Assembly (NCBI GenBank): GCA_014208095.1 | Contig: JACHMT010000005.1 | Location: forward strand, 620,001 to 684,000 | DNA from: Actinospineispora eucalypti | Lineage (GTDB): Bacteria > Actinomycetota > Actinomycetes > Mycobacteriales > Pseudonocardiaceae | Direction: 5' to 3' | DNA length: 64,000 nucleotides | Shown: in pieces, positions 18,491 to 27,148 of the stretch | Layout of the letters: each line of letters starts with the position of its first letter | Numbering within the stretch: the first letter of the stretch is position 1 | The notes under the pieces: model-generated | Seen by the model: the letters and a program-made list of their open reading frames with translations, nothing else | Told to the model about the DNA's origin: nothing | Databases searched by the model: none | Position numbers and translations under genes: made by a program

Positions 18491-19330
18491 ATGGCCAACG
18501 GTTTCGTGAAGGCCTTTAAGTACCTGGGGGCGTTGTTCTCGTCCAAGGTGGACGAGTACGCCGATCCCAAGGTGCAGATCCAGCAGGCCATCGAGGAGGC
18601 TCAGCGGCAGCACCAGGCGCTGTCCCAGCAGGCCGCCGCTGTGATCGGTAACCAGCGGCAGCTGGAGATGAAGCTGAACCGGCAGTTGGGGGAGATCGAG
18701 AAGTACCAGAACTCGGCCCGCCAGGCCCTGGTGCTGGCCGACCAGGCCCGGTCGCAGGGCGACGTGGCGAAGGCCCAGCAGTACGAGAACGCCGCGCAGG
18801 TCACCGCGACCCAGCTGGTCACCGCCGAGCAGTCGGTGGAGGACCTGAAGGTGCTGCACGACCAGTCGCTGGGCGCCGCCCAGCAGGCCAAGGCGGCGGT
18901 CGAGCGGAACTCGATGATTCTGCAGCAGAAGATCGCCGAGCGCACCAAGCTGCTCAGCCAGCTGGAGCAGGCGAAGATGCAGGAGGAGTCGGCGAAGTCG
19001 CTGCAGCAGATGTCCGAGCTCGCCGCGCCGGGGAACACCCCGTCGCTGGAGGAGGTCCGGGACAAGATCGAGAAGCGGTACGCGAACGCGCTGGGATCGG
19101 CCGAGCTGGCCCAGAACTCGGTGCAGGGCCGCATGCTCGAGGTGCAGCAGGCCACCGTCGACATGGCCGGAGCCTCCCGGTTGGAGCAGATCCGGGCGTC
19201 GATGGGAGGCGCTGCCGGGGGTGCCGCCGGTCAGCAGCAGCTGGACGCCAGCGGCCCTAAGCAGGTCACCGCCGGCGGCACCGGGGCAGGCCAGGAGCAG
19301 AGCCAGTCGCAGGAGAACAAGCAGTCCTAG
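18491..19330 (+). CDS. pspA: PspA/IM30 family protein (35-kDa antigen homologue)
   Basis: A 279-residue coiled-coil envelope-stress protein. The first 30 residues (MANGFVKAFKYLGALFSSKVDEYADPKVQ) and the block TKLLSQLEQAKMQ...SELAAPGNTPSLEEVRDKIEKRYANA match the mycobacterial 35-kDa antigen Rv2744c closely; the last 45 residues are Gly/Gln/Ser-rich. The ATG at 18491 matches the family start although GGAGGAG lies immediately against it; an ATG at 18446 in frame is the alternative. It lies downstream of clgR as in mycobacteria. The last three bases overlap the convergent nei gene. Confidence 0.92.
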   Translation: MANGFVKAFKYLGALFSSKVDEYADPKVQIQQAIEEAQRQHQALSQQAAAVIGNQRQLEMKLNRQLGEIEKYQNSARQALVLADQARSQGDVAKAQQYENAAQVTATQLVTAEQSVEDLKVLHDQSLGAAQQAKAAVERNSMILQQKIAERTKLLSQLEQAKMQEESAKSLQQMSELAAPGNTPSLEEVRDKIEKRYANALGSAELAQNSVQGRMLEVQQATVDMAGASRLEQIRASMGGAAGGAAGQQQLDASGPKQVTAGGTGAGQEQSQSQENKQS

Positions 19331-20145
19331 CGCCCCGCGTCCCGGCCGGGGACCGGACCGGGTTGGCAGCGTGGGCAGTAGTAGGCGACGCGGGCGTAAA
19401 CCCCGTCGCCTTGCTCGCCCGCGCGGATCCGGGTACCGCAGCGCCGGCACGGTTTCCCGGCGCGGCCGTACACCCACTGCTCGCGTCCCCGGCCGAGTTC
19501 GCCGGTGGTGGACTGTTGCGGCCGGTCGGCGTTGCGCCGCAGCAGCTCCCGGGCCAGGGTGATCGCCCGCACCGGGGCCGGCACGTCGCGCACCGGTGTC
19601 CACGGCGAGAGCCCGAGCAGGAAGCAGACCTCGGCCTTGTACAGGTTGCCGATGCCGGCGACCACCCGCTGCTCGAGCAGGGCCAGGCCCAGCTCGGCGC
19701 GGGGCCGGGCGGTGAACCGGCGCACCGCGTCGTCCAGGTGCCCCTGGCTCCAGGCGGGGTCGAGCAGGTCGGGGCCGAGGTGTCCGACCAGCTCGTGCTC
19801 GTCGCCGGTGGGCAGCAGGGCGAGATCGTGCAGCCGGAATCCCACCGCCAACCGGGTCGGCGTGGCCAGCACGGCGCGGGCGTGGTGGGCCGGGAGGCGC
19901 CACCGGTCGGCCGGCCGGTAGAGGTGCCAGCTACCGTCCATGCGTAGATGGCTGTGCAGGCTGAGCTGGCCGTCGAACCGGGTGAACAGGTGCTTGCCGA
20001 TGCTACGGACTTCGGACACGGTGCGCCCGGCGAGATCGTGCTCGACCAGGGTGGGGTGGCGCAGCTCGCCGCGCACCAGTCGTTCGCCGGCCAGTGCGGC
20101 GTGCAGCCGGCGCGCGGTGAGGTAAACGGTGTCGCCCTCGGGCAT
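19327..20145 (-). CDS. Endonuclease VIII/formamidopyrimidine-DNA glycosylase family (Nei)
   Basis: A 272-residue base-excision repair glycosylase. The N-terminal catalytic PEGDTV (Pro and Glu after the removed Met) fixes the ATG at 20145. The helix-two-turn-helix (VVAGIGNLYKAE) is near residue 160 and a C-terminal zinc finger CxxC-x16-CxxC is complete near 238-260. PEGDTV rather than PELPEV points to the Nei branch that removes oxidised pyrimidines. Its TAG and the pspA TAG are the two strands of one CTAG, so the convergent genes overlap by 3 nt. Confidence 0.9.
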   Translation of the reverse strand: MPEGDTVYLTARRLHAALAGERLVRGELRHPTLVEHDLAGRTVSEVRSIGKHLFTRFDGQLSLHSHLRMDGSWHLYRPADRWRLPAHHARAVLATPTRLAVGFRLHDLALLPTGDEHELVGHLGPDLLDPAWSQGHLDDAVRRFTARPRAELGLALLEQRVVAGIGNLYKAEVCFLLGLSPWTPVRDVPAPVRAITLARELLRRNADRPQQSTTGELGRGREQWVYGRAGKPCRRCGTRIRAGEQGDGVYARVAYYCPRCQPGPVPGRDAGR

Positions 20146-20182
20146 GGTGGGAGATCGTGCCAGGGGGAGAACGGGAGTGCAT

Positions 20183-21364
20183 ATGTTGCGGACGGTGGCC
20201 GGCTTCGACCGGCTCGGTGACGAGAACGCGTTCACGGTGCTGGCGCGGGCCGCCGAGCTGAACGCCCAGGGCCACGACGTGATCAACCTGGGCATCGGCC
20301 AGCCGGACTTCCTGCCGCCCGACCACGTCATCGAGGCGGCCGTGCGGGCGCTCCGGGACGGCAACCACGGCTACACCGAGACCACCGGCATCCTGCCGCT
20401 GCGCGAGGCGGTGGCGGCGCACGTGGCCGGCCGCACGGGCGTCACCATCCCGGCCGACCGGGTGATGATCGTGCCGGGCGGGAAGGTCACCATGTTTGCC
20501 GCGATCATGATGTTCGGCGAGCCCGGGGCGGAGATCCTCTACCCGGACCCGGGTTTCCCGATCTACCGGTCGATGATCGAGTTCACCGGTGCGACGCCGG
20601 TGCCGGTGCCGATCCGGGAGGCCAACGGGTTCGCATTCTCCGCCGAGGAGCTGCTCGGGTTGATCACCCCGGCCACCCGGCTGCTGATCGTGAACTCGCC
20701 GGCCAACCCGACCGCCGGGGTGACCCCGCGCTCCGAGGTGCACCGGCTGGTCGCCGGCCTGCTCGAGCACCCCAATGTGGCGGTGCTCTCCGACGAGATC
20801 TACGACCGGATGGTCTACGGCGAGGCCGAGCACGTGTCGCTGCTGCGCTTCCCGGAGATCCGCAACCGGTTGATCCTGCTGAACGGCTGGTCCAAGACCT
20901 ACGCGATGACCGGCTGGCGGCTGGGCTGGTCGATCTGGCCGACCGCGCTGGTGGACCGGTTCCGCCGGTTCGCGGTCAACTCGTGGAGCTGCGTGAATGC
21001 CGCCGCACAGTACGCCGGGATGGCCGCGCTGGAGGGGCCGCAGGACGCGGTGGAGGAAATGGTCGCCGAGTTCGACAAGCGCCGGAAGACGGCGGTGAGG
21101 CGGCTGAACCAGCTGCCCGGGGTGTCCTGCCTGTCGCCGCACGGGGCGTTCTACGCGTTCCCCAACATCACCGAGACCGGCTGGTCGGCGTCCGCGCTGG
21201 CCACCGCGCTGCTCGAGCGGGCCGGTGTGGCGGTGATCGGCGGCCCGGACTTCGGCGAGCTGGGGGAGGGCTACCTGCGCGTCTCCTACGCCAACTCGGA
21301 AGAGAACATCGAAAAGGCCCTGGACCGCGTAGCCGAGTTCCTCGCCGAAACCCGCCCCCGCTGA
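20183..21364 (+). CDS. PLP-dependent class I/II aminotransferase
   Basis: A 393-residue fold-type I aminotransferase of the aspartate family. The substrate-binding segment INLGIGQPDF is near residue 33, NSPANPTAG near 180, and the PLP-binding Lys is in NGWSKTYAMTGWRLGW near 235. The C-terminal RVSYANSEENIEKALDRV is typical. Amino-acid specificity cannot be read from the sequence. The ATG at 20183 has GGGAG 5 nt before; a GTG at 20177 with GGGGAGA upstream is equally plausible. It is divergent from nei. Confidence 0.88.
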   Translation: MLRTVAGFDRLGDENAFTVLARAAELNAQGHDVINLGIGQPDFLPPDHVIEAAVRALRDGNHGYTETTGILPLREAVAAHVAGRTGVTIPADRVMIVPGGKVTMFAAIMMFGEPGAEILYPDPGFPIYRSMIEFTGATPVPVPIREANGFAFSAEELLGLITPATRLLIVNSPANPTAGVTPRSEVHRLVAGLLEHPNVAVLSDEIYDRMVYGEAEHVSLLRFPEIRNRLILLNGWSKTYAMTGWRLGWSIWPTALVDRFRRFAVNSWSCVNAAAQYAGMAALEGPQDAVEEMVAEFDKRRKTAVRRLNQLPGVSCLSPHGAFYAFPNITETGWSASALATALLERAGVAVIGGPDFGELGEGYLRVSYANSEENIEKALDRVAEFLAETRPR

Positions 21365-21458
21365 CCCGTTTCCCCTCCCGCGCGCGCACGCCCCTTGGCG
21401 CTGGCACACGACCTGCAGTCCGTGTGTCAGCACCGAAGCGTGAGTGTGAGCTGGGGGA

Positions 21459-21875
21459 TCAAGGGGCGATCAGGTGGACGGTGGGGAAGTAGGTGCGATA
21501 GCGGGTTGCGTCTCGGGTCAACAGGCGCAGTTTGAGTACGGCGGCGTGGGCTCCGATGAAGAAGTCCGGCAGGGTTGATGTGCGGGTGCCACCCCGCTTC
21601 CGGTACGTCCGGTAGGCCCGCGCCGCGAGGAACGCCGCCTCCCACGGCAGGTTGTTGCGCACGAAGCGATCCTCGCCGAGTGCCTCGTTCAACGCCTCGA
21701 TGTTGATGAAGCCGTGCGAGATCTCGCCGTAGACGATCTGGTTGATCACCAGAGGGCCGCGATCGGATGCGAGCGCGAGCTGTTCGGCCGACCACGCGTA
21801 CCAGCGCTGATCCTCGGTGAGCAGGTCGAGCAGGATGTTGGAGTCGACCAATGTTCCCCGGTCGCTGTCATTCAC
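21459..21875 (-). CDS. vapC: VapC-type PIN-domain toxin
   Basis: A 138-residue PIN-domain RNase, toxin of a type II toxin-antitoxin pair. The acidic residues are visible: LVDSNILLDLL near residue 10, GEISHG near 48, LPDFFIGAHA near 105 and TRDATRY near 120. The GTG at 21875 overlaps the end of the antitoxin gene by 8 nt, as is usual for VapBC. It likely cleaves a specific RNA and is kept inactive by VapB. It lies downstream of lhr on the same strand. Confidence 0.85.
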   Translation of the reverse strand: MNDSDRGTLVDSNILLDLLTEDQRWYAWSAEQLALASDRGPLVINQIVYGEISHGFINIEALNEALGEDRFVRNNLPWEAAFLAARAYRTYRKRGGTRTSTLPDFFIGAHAAVLKLRLLTRDATRYRTYFPTVHLIAP

Positions 21876-22098
21876 CTCGGGTGAGAGCCATGATCTCATC
21901 AGTGCTGAGCCCGACCTCGGCCTTGCCGGTCAGCGCGGCGACGATTCGTTCGCCCCGGGTGCTCGGCCCGGTGGCTGGAATAATGCGGGCGGTGCCGTCC
22001 TCGCCGACAATGACGGCCACCTCGTCGCCGGGCTCGAGGCCGAGCTCTCGGCGCACCTGCTGGGGAATGGTGATCTGGCCCTTGCTGGTGATGCGCAC
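21868..22098 (-). CDS. vapB: VapB-type AbrB/SpoVT antitoxin
   Basis: A 76-residue antitoxin. The first half is a swapped-hairpin AbrB domain (RITSKGQITIPQQVRRELGLEPGD) for DNA binding. The C-terminal part (TRGERIVAALTG...LSTDEIMALTRGE) should wrap the toxin. The start is GTG at 22098. A near-palindrome just upstream (22107-22124) may be the autoregulatory site. Confidence 0.88.
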   Translation of the reverse strand: MRITSKGQITIPQQVRRELGLEPGDEVAVIVGEDGTARIIPATGPSTRGERIVAALTGKAEVGLSTDEIMALTRGE

Positions 22099-22106
22099 CT
22101 GGTAAG

Positions 22107-22124
22107 AGTAGCACTGGTATTACT
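22107..22124. promoter_or_regulatory. Candidate VapB operator
   Basis: AGTA...TACT ends with an ACTGGT core form an imperfect 18-bp palindrome directly upstream of the vapB GTG. The local AT content is higher than in flanking genes. Binding is inferred from position only. Confidence 0.3.
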
Positions 22125-22136
22125 GCAACTGGGTTG

Positions 22137-25100
22137 TCAGGCGCGCAGGCGTAGGCCCTTCGGGGTGGCGCGGAAGCCGGCCTCGGTGAGGATGTCGGCG
22201 AGGTGGCTGGACAGCGAGCCGACACCGTCCGCGCGCTCCACGGCCAGCGTTCCCAGCCAGCCCTCCCGGACCGCGCCGGCCAGCGCGGTCGCCGCCGCGC
22301 GCAGGGCGGGCTCGTCCTCGGTGAAGGACAGCAGCGACCGGCCGCCCCGTTCCACGTACAGCGTGGGGGAGCCGTCCACCAGGACGGTCAGCGCACCGGC
22401 CTTGCGCCCCGGCCGGTGTTTGGCGTCCCCGGTCGTGGCCGGCCAGGGCAGGGCGGCGCCCCACGGCTGGGCCGGGTCGGCGGCGGCGAGAACCATGGTG
22501 GTCGGCGCGGCGCCGGGCTGGTCCGGCTCGCGGGCCAGCGCGCGCAGCCGGTCGATCGCACCCGGCACGGCGAACTGGGCGGCGCCCAACCCCTCTACGA
22601 CGTAGCCGCGCCGGCAGCGCCCGGACTCCTCCATGGCCCGCAGGATCCGGTAGATCCCGGCGAACCCGCCGTCCACGCGCTCGGTGCCCAGCGCGCCCCT
22701 GGTCAGCACGCCGTGCCGCTCCAGGAACGACTCGGTGCGGGCGTGCGCGCGGCGGGTGGGATCGGTCTCCCTCGGCGGGGCGAGGGACCAGCGGCCGGCC
22801 ACGGTCGGCGGCCCGGTGCGGCTGGGCATGTTCGGCCGGCCCCGGTAGCCGGCGCCGCGCAGCCGGGCGTACCGGCCCCTCGGCGCGCTCGGGCGGGCCT
22901 TGTGCGCCGCGCCCCGGCCCGAGGTCAGCGCGCGCACCGGGCCGAGCGTGTCGTTGCCCAGCAGGCCGGCCCAGACCAGGTCCCAGATCGCGGCGACCAG
23001 CGTCGCGTCGTCCGGTGCCGGCTCCTCGGCGGCGCGCAGCGCGGCGGCGGCGGTGTCCGCGAGCTGCCGGAAGAACAGCGCCCCGCCGCCGTCCAGCGCG
23101 GCCAGCACGGCGTTGTGCAGCGGCGTGGCCGGCGGTTCGGGCTCGGGGTCGGGCAGCAGCAGGTCGGCGACGTCCGCCGGGGCGAGGGCCAGCCAGCCGT
23201 CCCCGCCGGCCAGCGAGCCGCACCCGGTCCAGGTGACCTCGCCGGCCGCGGTCAGCTCGTCCAGCAGCGCGGGGACGTACCCGGGCAGCCGGGCCGGCAG
23301 CACCAGCGACTCCAGTGCGCTGGCCGGGATCGGCGCGCCGGCCAGCTGCTCCACCACGGAGAGCACGTCGTCCGCGCCGGGAGCCCGGCGCAGCCGCCCG
23401 CCGGGCCGGGTCGAACCGGCGGAGCCGACGCAGCCGTGCCAGGCCGGCAGGAACCGGCCGAGCGCCGCCGGTTCCACCGGCTCCACCTCGGCGCGCAGCC
23501 TGGCCAGGGACGCCCGGCGCAGCCGGCGCAGCACCTCGGCGTCGCAGTACTCCGGCGCACCGACCGCGCCCGGACTGTGTTGCTCGCGCACCGGCCGCAG
23601 CTCGCCCCGGACCAGCCGGCCGGCACCGACCAGGCGGTCCAGCACGCCGCGAACCACCGCCACACCCAGCCCGAACCGCTCGGCCGCCTCGGCGGCCTCG
23701 AACGGACCGTGCGTGCGGGCGTACCGGGTGAGCAGCTCGCCCAGCGGGTCCGCCACCGGCTCGGTGAACGCCTCGGGCACACCGACCGGCAGCGCGGCGC
23801 CCAGCGCGTCCCGAACCCGGCCCGCGTCCTCGATGGCCAGCCAGCGCTCCTGCCCGGCGATGCGCACCCGGATCGCCCGGCGGGCCGATTCCAGCTCGGC
23901 CAGCCAGGCCTCGTGGATGCCGCGCGCGGCCGCTTCCCCGGTGGTCAGGTCGCCGAGGAACCGCAGCAGGTCGGCCGCCCCCTCGGCGTCCCGGGCGTGC
24001 CGGCCGGGGGCCAGGCGCTGCAGCTCGGCCTCGATCTCGGCGAGCACCTCGGGGTCCAGCAGCTCGCGCATGGCCTCGGAGCCGAGCAGCTCGGCGAGCA
24101 GCGTGGCATCCAGGGAGAGCGCGGCGGCCCGGCGCTCGGCCAGCGGGGCGTCCAGCTCGTAGAGGAACATGCCCACGTAGCCGAACAGCAGGCCCCGGGC
24201 GAACGGTGACGGGGACGGCGTGGTCACCTCCACCACCCGCACCTTGCGCGCGGCCACGTCGGCCATGAGCTCGCGCAGCCCGGGCAGGTCGTAGACGTCC
24301 TGCACGCACTCCCGCATCGCCTCGAGGGAGACCGGGAACGAAGCGAAGCGGCTGGCCACGGTGAGCAGCTGGGCCGACCGCTGGCGTTGCTGCCACAGCG
24401 GGGTCCGCCGGCGCGGGTCGCGCCGGGGAAGCAGCAGCGAGCGGGCCGCGCACTCCCGGAACCGCGCGGCGAACAGCGCCGAGTTGCCCAGCTCGTCGAC
24501 CACGATCCGCTCCACCTCGTCCGGGGCGAGCAGCACGTCGTCGGCGGTGGGCAGCACCTCGGTGCCGGAGTCGTCGAGGGCGTCGGGCAGCCGCAGCACG
24601 ATGCCATCATCGGCACTGGCGGCGCTGACTTCGACGCCGCGCCGCTCGCGCATCCGGGCCGCGATGGCCAGCGCCCACGGACCGTTCACCTGGGCGCCGA
24701 ACGGGGAGTGCACGACCATCCGCCAGTCGCCGAGCTCGTCCCGGAACCGCTCCACCAGCACCGTGCGGTCGCTGGGCACGTGCTTCGTGGCGTCGCGCTG
24801 TTCGGCCAGGTAGGCGAGGAGGTTGTCGGCCGCCCACTCGTCCAGGCCGGCCGCCGCGACCCGTTCCCGGGCATGCTCGGCGCCCAGCGTGGACAGCTCC
24901 CGTACGAAGGCGCCGACCGCCCGGCCCAGCTCGAGCGGGCGGCCCGGCGCGTCGCCCTTCCAGAACGGCATCCGGGCGGGCTGCCCCGGCGCCGGCGTGA
25001 CCACCACCCGGTCGTGGGTGATGTCTTCCACCCGCCAGGAGGAGGTGCCGAGCAGGAACGTGTCGCCCACCCGCGACTCGTAGACCATCTCCTCGTCCAG

Positions 25101-26810
25101 CTCGCCGACCCGCGACCCGGCGCCGTCCGCGCCGCCCGGGGTCATCACGGTGAACAGGCCCCGGTCCGGGATCGTGCCGCCCGAGGTGACCGCCAGGCGC
25201 TGCGCCCCCGGCCGCCCGCGCAGCTCGTCGGTCACCCGGTCCCAGGTGATCCGGGCGCGCAGCTCGCCGAAGTCCTCGCTGGGGTAGCGCCCGGCCAGCA
25301 TGTCCAGGGTGGCGTGCAGGGCCGAGTCAGGCAGGGCGGCGAACGGGGCCGCGCGGCGGACCAGCGCGCCGAGGTCGCCGACCGTCCACGGCTCCATGGC
25401 CACCATCGCCACGATGTGCTGGGCGAGCACGTCCAGCGGGTTGCGCGGGTAACGCAGCGACTCGATGGCGCCGGTCGCCATGCGTTCCGCCACCACCGCG
25501 CAGGAAACCAGGTCGCCCCGGTACTTCGGGAAAACCACGCCCCGGGACACCGCGCCCACCTGGTGCCCGGCCCGGCCCACCCGCTGCAGCCCGGACGCCA
25601 CGCTGGGCGGCGCCTCCACCTGGATGACCAGGTCGACCGCGCCCATGTCGATACCCAGCTCCAGGCTGGACGTGGCCACCACGCAGGGCAGCCGGCCGGC
25701 CTTGAGCTCCTCCTCCACCAGGGTCCGCTGCTCGCGGGACATCGACCCGTGGTGCGCCTTGGCCACCACCGCCTCGGCCCCGGTGGCCAGGCCGGACTCG
25801 CCGATCGCCTCCGCCGGGAAGGCATCGCCGGGTTGCAGCTCCTGCTCGCCGGTGGCCAGCTCGTTCAGCTTGGCGGTGAGCCGCTCGGCGAGCCGCCGGG
25901 AGTTGGCGAACACGATGGTCGACCGGTGCTGGCGGACCAGCTCCAGCACCCGGCGCTCCACCGCCGGCCAGATGGACGGCCGCCGCGCCGCCCCGGATGC
26001 CGAGCCGACCACTTCCTCGTCGGAGCTGCCCGGCTCGGGGTTGACGTCCAGCGCGGCCAGGTCCGGCACCGGGACCTCCACCTCGACCTGGATGGTCTTC
26101 GGGATGGGCGGGCGGATCACCTCGACCGGCCGGTTGCCGGCCAGGAACGCGCTCACCTCGTCGACCGGCCGGACCGTGGCCGACAGGCCGATGCGTTGCG
26201 CCGGGCCGTCGTTCAGCAGCTCGTCCAGCCGCTCCAGGGACAGCGCCAGGTGCGCGCCGCGTTTCGTGCCGGCCACCGCGTGCACCTCGTCCACGATCAC
26301 CGTGGTGACCCCGCGCAGCGACTCCCGCGCCGACGAGGTGAGCAACAGGAACAGCGACTCCGGGGTGGTCACCAGCACGTCCGGCGGGGTACGGCCGAAC
26401 CGGCGGCGGTCGTCGGCCGGGGTGTCCCCGGTGCGCATGCCGACGGTGATGTCCGGTTCCGGCCGGCCCAGCCGATGCGCGGCCTGCCGGATGCCGGCCA
26501 GCGGGGACCGCAGGTTGCGCTCGACGTCCACGGCCAGCGCCTTGAGCGGGGAGACGTAGAGCACCCGGCAGCGGTGCTTGGGTTCGTCCGGCACCGGCTC
26601 GCTGGCCAGCCGGTCCAGCGCCCAGAGGAACGCGGCCAGCGTCTTGCCCGAGCCGGTGGGCGCGACCACCAGCGCGTGCTTGCCGGCCCGCGCCGCCGCC
26701 CAGGCCCCCTCCTGGGCGGCGGTGGGCGCGGCGAATGCCCCGGCGAACCAGTTCCTGGTCGCGGGGGAGAAGCCGGTCAGTGCGTCCACGGGTCCATCAT
26801 GGCCGGCCAC
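22137..26810 (-). CDS. lhr: Large ATP-dependent helicase Lhr
   Basis: A 1557-residue superfamily 2 helicase of full Lhr length, with a large C-terminal extension beyond the 850-residue Lhr core. It acts in DNA repair and translocates 3'-5' on single-stranded DNA in characterised homologues. Motif I APTGSGKT lies near residue 50, DEVHA near 170, LSATVRP near 205, and motif VI LQRVGRAGHQVG near 405. The start is GTG at 26810 or possibly GTG at 26789 (before DALTGFSPATRNWF). An Lrp-like small gene ends 25 nt upstream and is probably co-transcribed. Confidence 0.95.
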   Translation of the reverse strand: MAGHDGPVDALTGFSPATRNWFAGAFAAPTAAQEGAWAAARAGKHALVVAPTGSGKTLAAFLWALDRLASEPVPDEPKHRCRVLYVSPLKALAVDVERNLRSPLAGIRQAAHRLGRPEPDITVGMRTGDTPADDRRRFGRTPPDVLVTTPESLFLLLTSSARESLRGVTTVIVDEVHAVAGTKRGAHLALSLERLDELLNDGPAQRIGLSATVRPVDEVSAFLAGNRPVEVIRPPIPKTIQVEVEVPVPDLAALDVNPEPGSSDEEVVGSASGAARRPSIWPAVERRVLELVRQHRSTIVFANSRRLAERLTAKLNELATGEQELQPGDAFPAEAIGESGLATGAEAVVAKAHHGSMSREQRTLVEEELKAGRLPCVVATSSLELGIDMGAVDLVIQVEAPPSVASGLQRVGRAGHQVGAVSRGVVFPKYRGDLVSCAVVAERMATGAIESLRYPRNPLDVLAQHIVAMVAMEPWTVGDLGALVRRAAPFAALPDSALHATLDMLAGRYPSEDFGELRARITWDRVTDELRGRPGAQRLAVTSGGTIPDRGLFTVMTPGGADGAGSRVGELDEEMVYESRVGDTFLLGTSSWRVEDITHDRVVVTPAPGQPARMPFWKGDAPGRPLELGRAVGAFVRELSTLGAEHARERVAAAGLDEWAADNLLAYLAEQRDATKHVPSDRTVLVERFRDELGDWRMVVHSPFGAQVNGPWALAIAARMRERRGVEVSAASADDGIVLRLPDALDDSGTEVLPTADDVLLAPDEVERIVVDELGNSALFAARFRECAARSLLLPRRDPRRRTPLWQQRQRSAQLLTVASRFASFPVSLEAMRECVQDVYDLPGLRELMADVAARKVRVVEVTTPSPSPFARGLLFGYVGMFLYELDAPLAERRAAALSLDATLLAELLGSEAMRELLDPEVLAEIEAELQRLAPGRHARDAEGAADLLRFLGDLTTGEAAARGIHEAWLAELESARRAIRVRIAGQERWLAIEDAGRVRDALGAALPVGVPEAFTEPVADPLGELLTRYARTHGPFEAAEAAERFGLGVAVVRGVLDRLVGAGRLVRGELRPVREQHSPGAVGAPEYCDAEVLRRLRRASLARLRAEVEPVEPAALGRFLPAWHGCVGSAGSTRPGGRLRRAPGADDVLSVVEQLAGAPIPASALESLVLPARLPGYVPALLDELTAAGEVTWTGCGSLAGGDGWLALAPADVADLLLPDPEPEPPATPLHNAVLAALDGGGALFFRQLADTAAAALRAAEEPAPDDATLVAAIWDLVWAGLLGNDTLGPVRALTSGRGAAHKARPSAPRGRYARLRGAGYRGRPNMPSRTGPPTVAGRWSLAPPRETDPTRRAHARTESFLERHGVLTRGALGTERVDGGFAGIYRILRAMEESGRCRRGYVVEGLGAAQFAVPGAIDRLRALAREPDQPGAAPTTMVLAAADPAQPWGAALPWPATTGDAKHRPGRKAGALTVLVDGSPTLYVERGGRSLLSFTEDEPALRAAATALAGAVREGWLGTLAVERADGVGSLSSHLADILTEAGFRATPKGLRLRA

Positions 26811-26835
26811 CCCGACAGTTTCCGGCGCGGCTCGG

Positions 26836-27114
26836 TTACACCTGGCCGACGTCGAAGCCTTCCTCGACGTCCCGGCGGGAGTAGGAGCGGAACGAGATGT
26901 GGGTGTCGGTCTGCCGCACGCCGGGCACCTTGCTCACCCCGCCGGCGATCACCTCGGCCAGGTCCTCGTGCTGGCGCACCCGGACCACCGCGATCAGGTC
27001 CACGTCGCCGGCGCAGGAGTAGACCTCGGCCACGCCGTCCAGGTCGGCGATCGCCTGCGCCGCCTCGGGAATCCGGTCGGCGGCGGTGTGGATCATGACG
27101 AACGCGGTGATCAC
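26836..27114 (-). CDS. Stand-alone Lrp/AsnC ligand-binding (RAM) domain protein
   Basis: A 92-residue protein consisting only of the alpha-beta Lrp/AsnC effector domain: ITAFVMIHTAADRIPEAA, VYSCAGDVDLIAVVRV, HISFRSYSR. There is no helix-turn-helix, so it cannot bind DNA on its own. Such proteins form oligomers and bind amino acids or partner Lrp regulators in other bacteria. GTG at 27114 has AAGGAG 5 nt upstream. It precedes lhr with a 25-nt gap. Confidence 0.85.
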   Translation of the reverse strand: MITAFVMIHTAADRIPEAAQAIADLDGVAEVYSCAGDVDLIAVVRVRQHEDLAEVIAGGVSKVPGVRQTDTHISFRSYSRRDVEEGFDVGQV

Positions 27115-27148
27115 GGCGGCTCCTTCGCGGGCGCGGGTGTGTCCGATC

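Noticed and set aside
24387..27098. 903-residue open frame on the plus strand across lhr
   Set aside because: It is antisense to an intact Lhr helicase with all motifs; composition is that of a GC-rich shadow frame.
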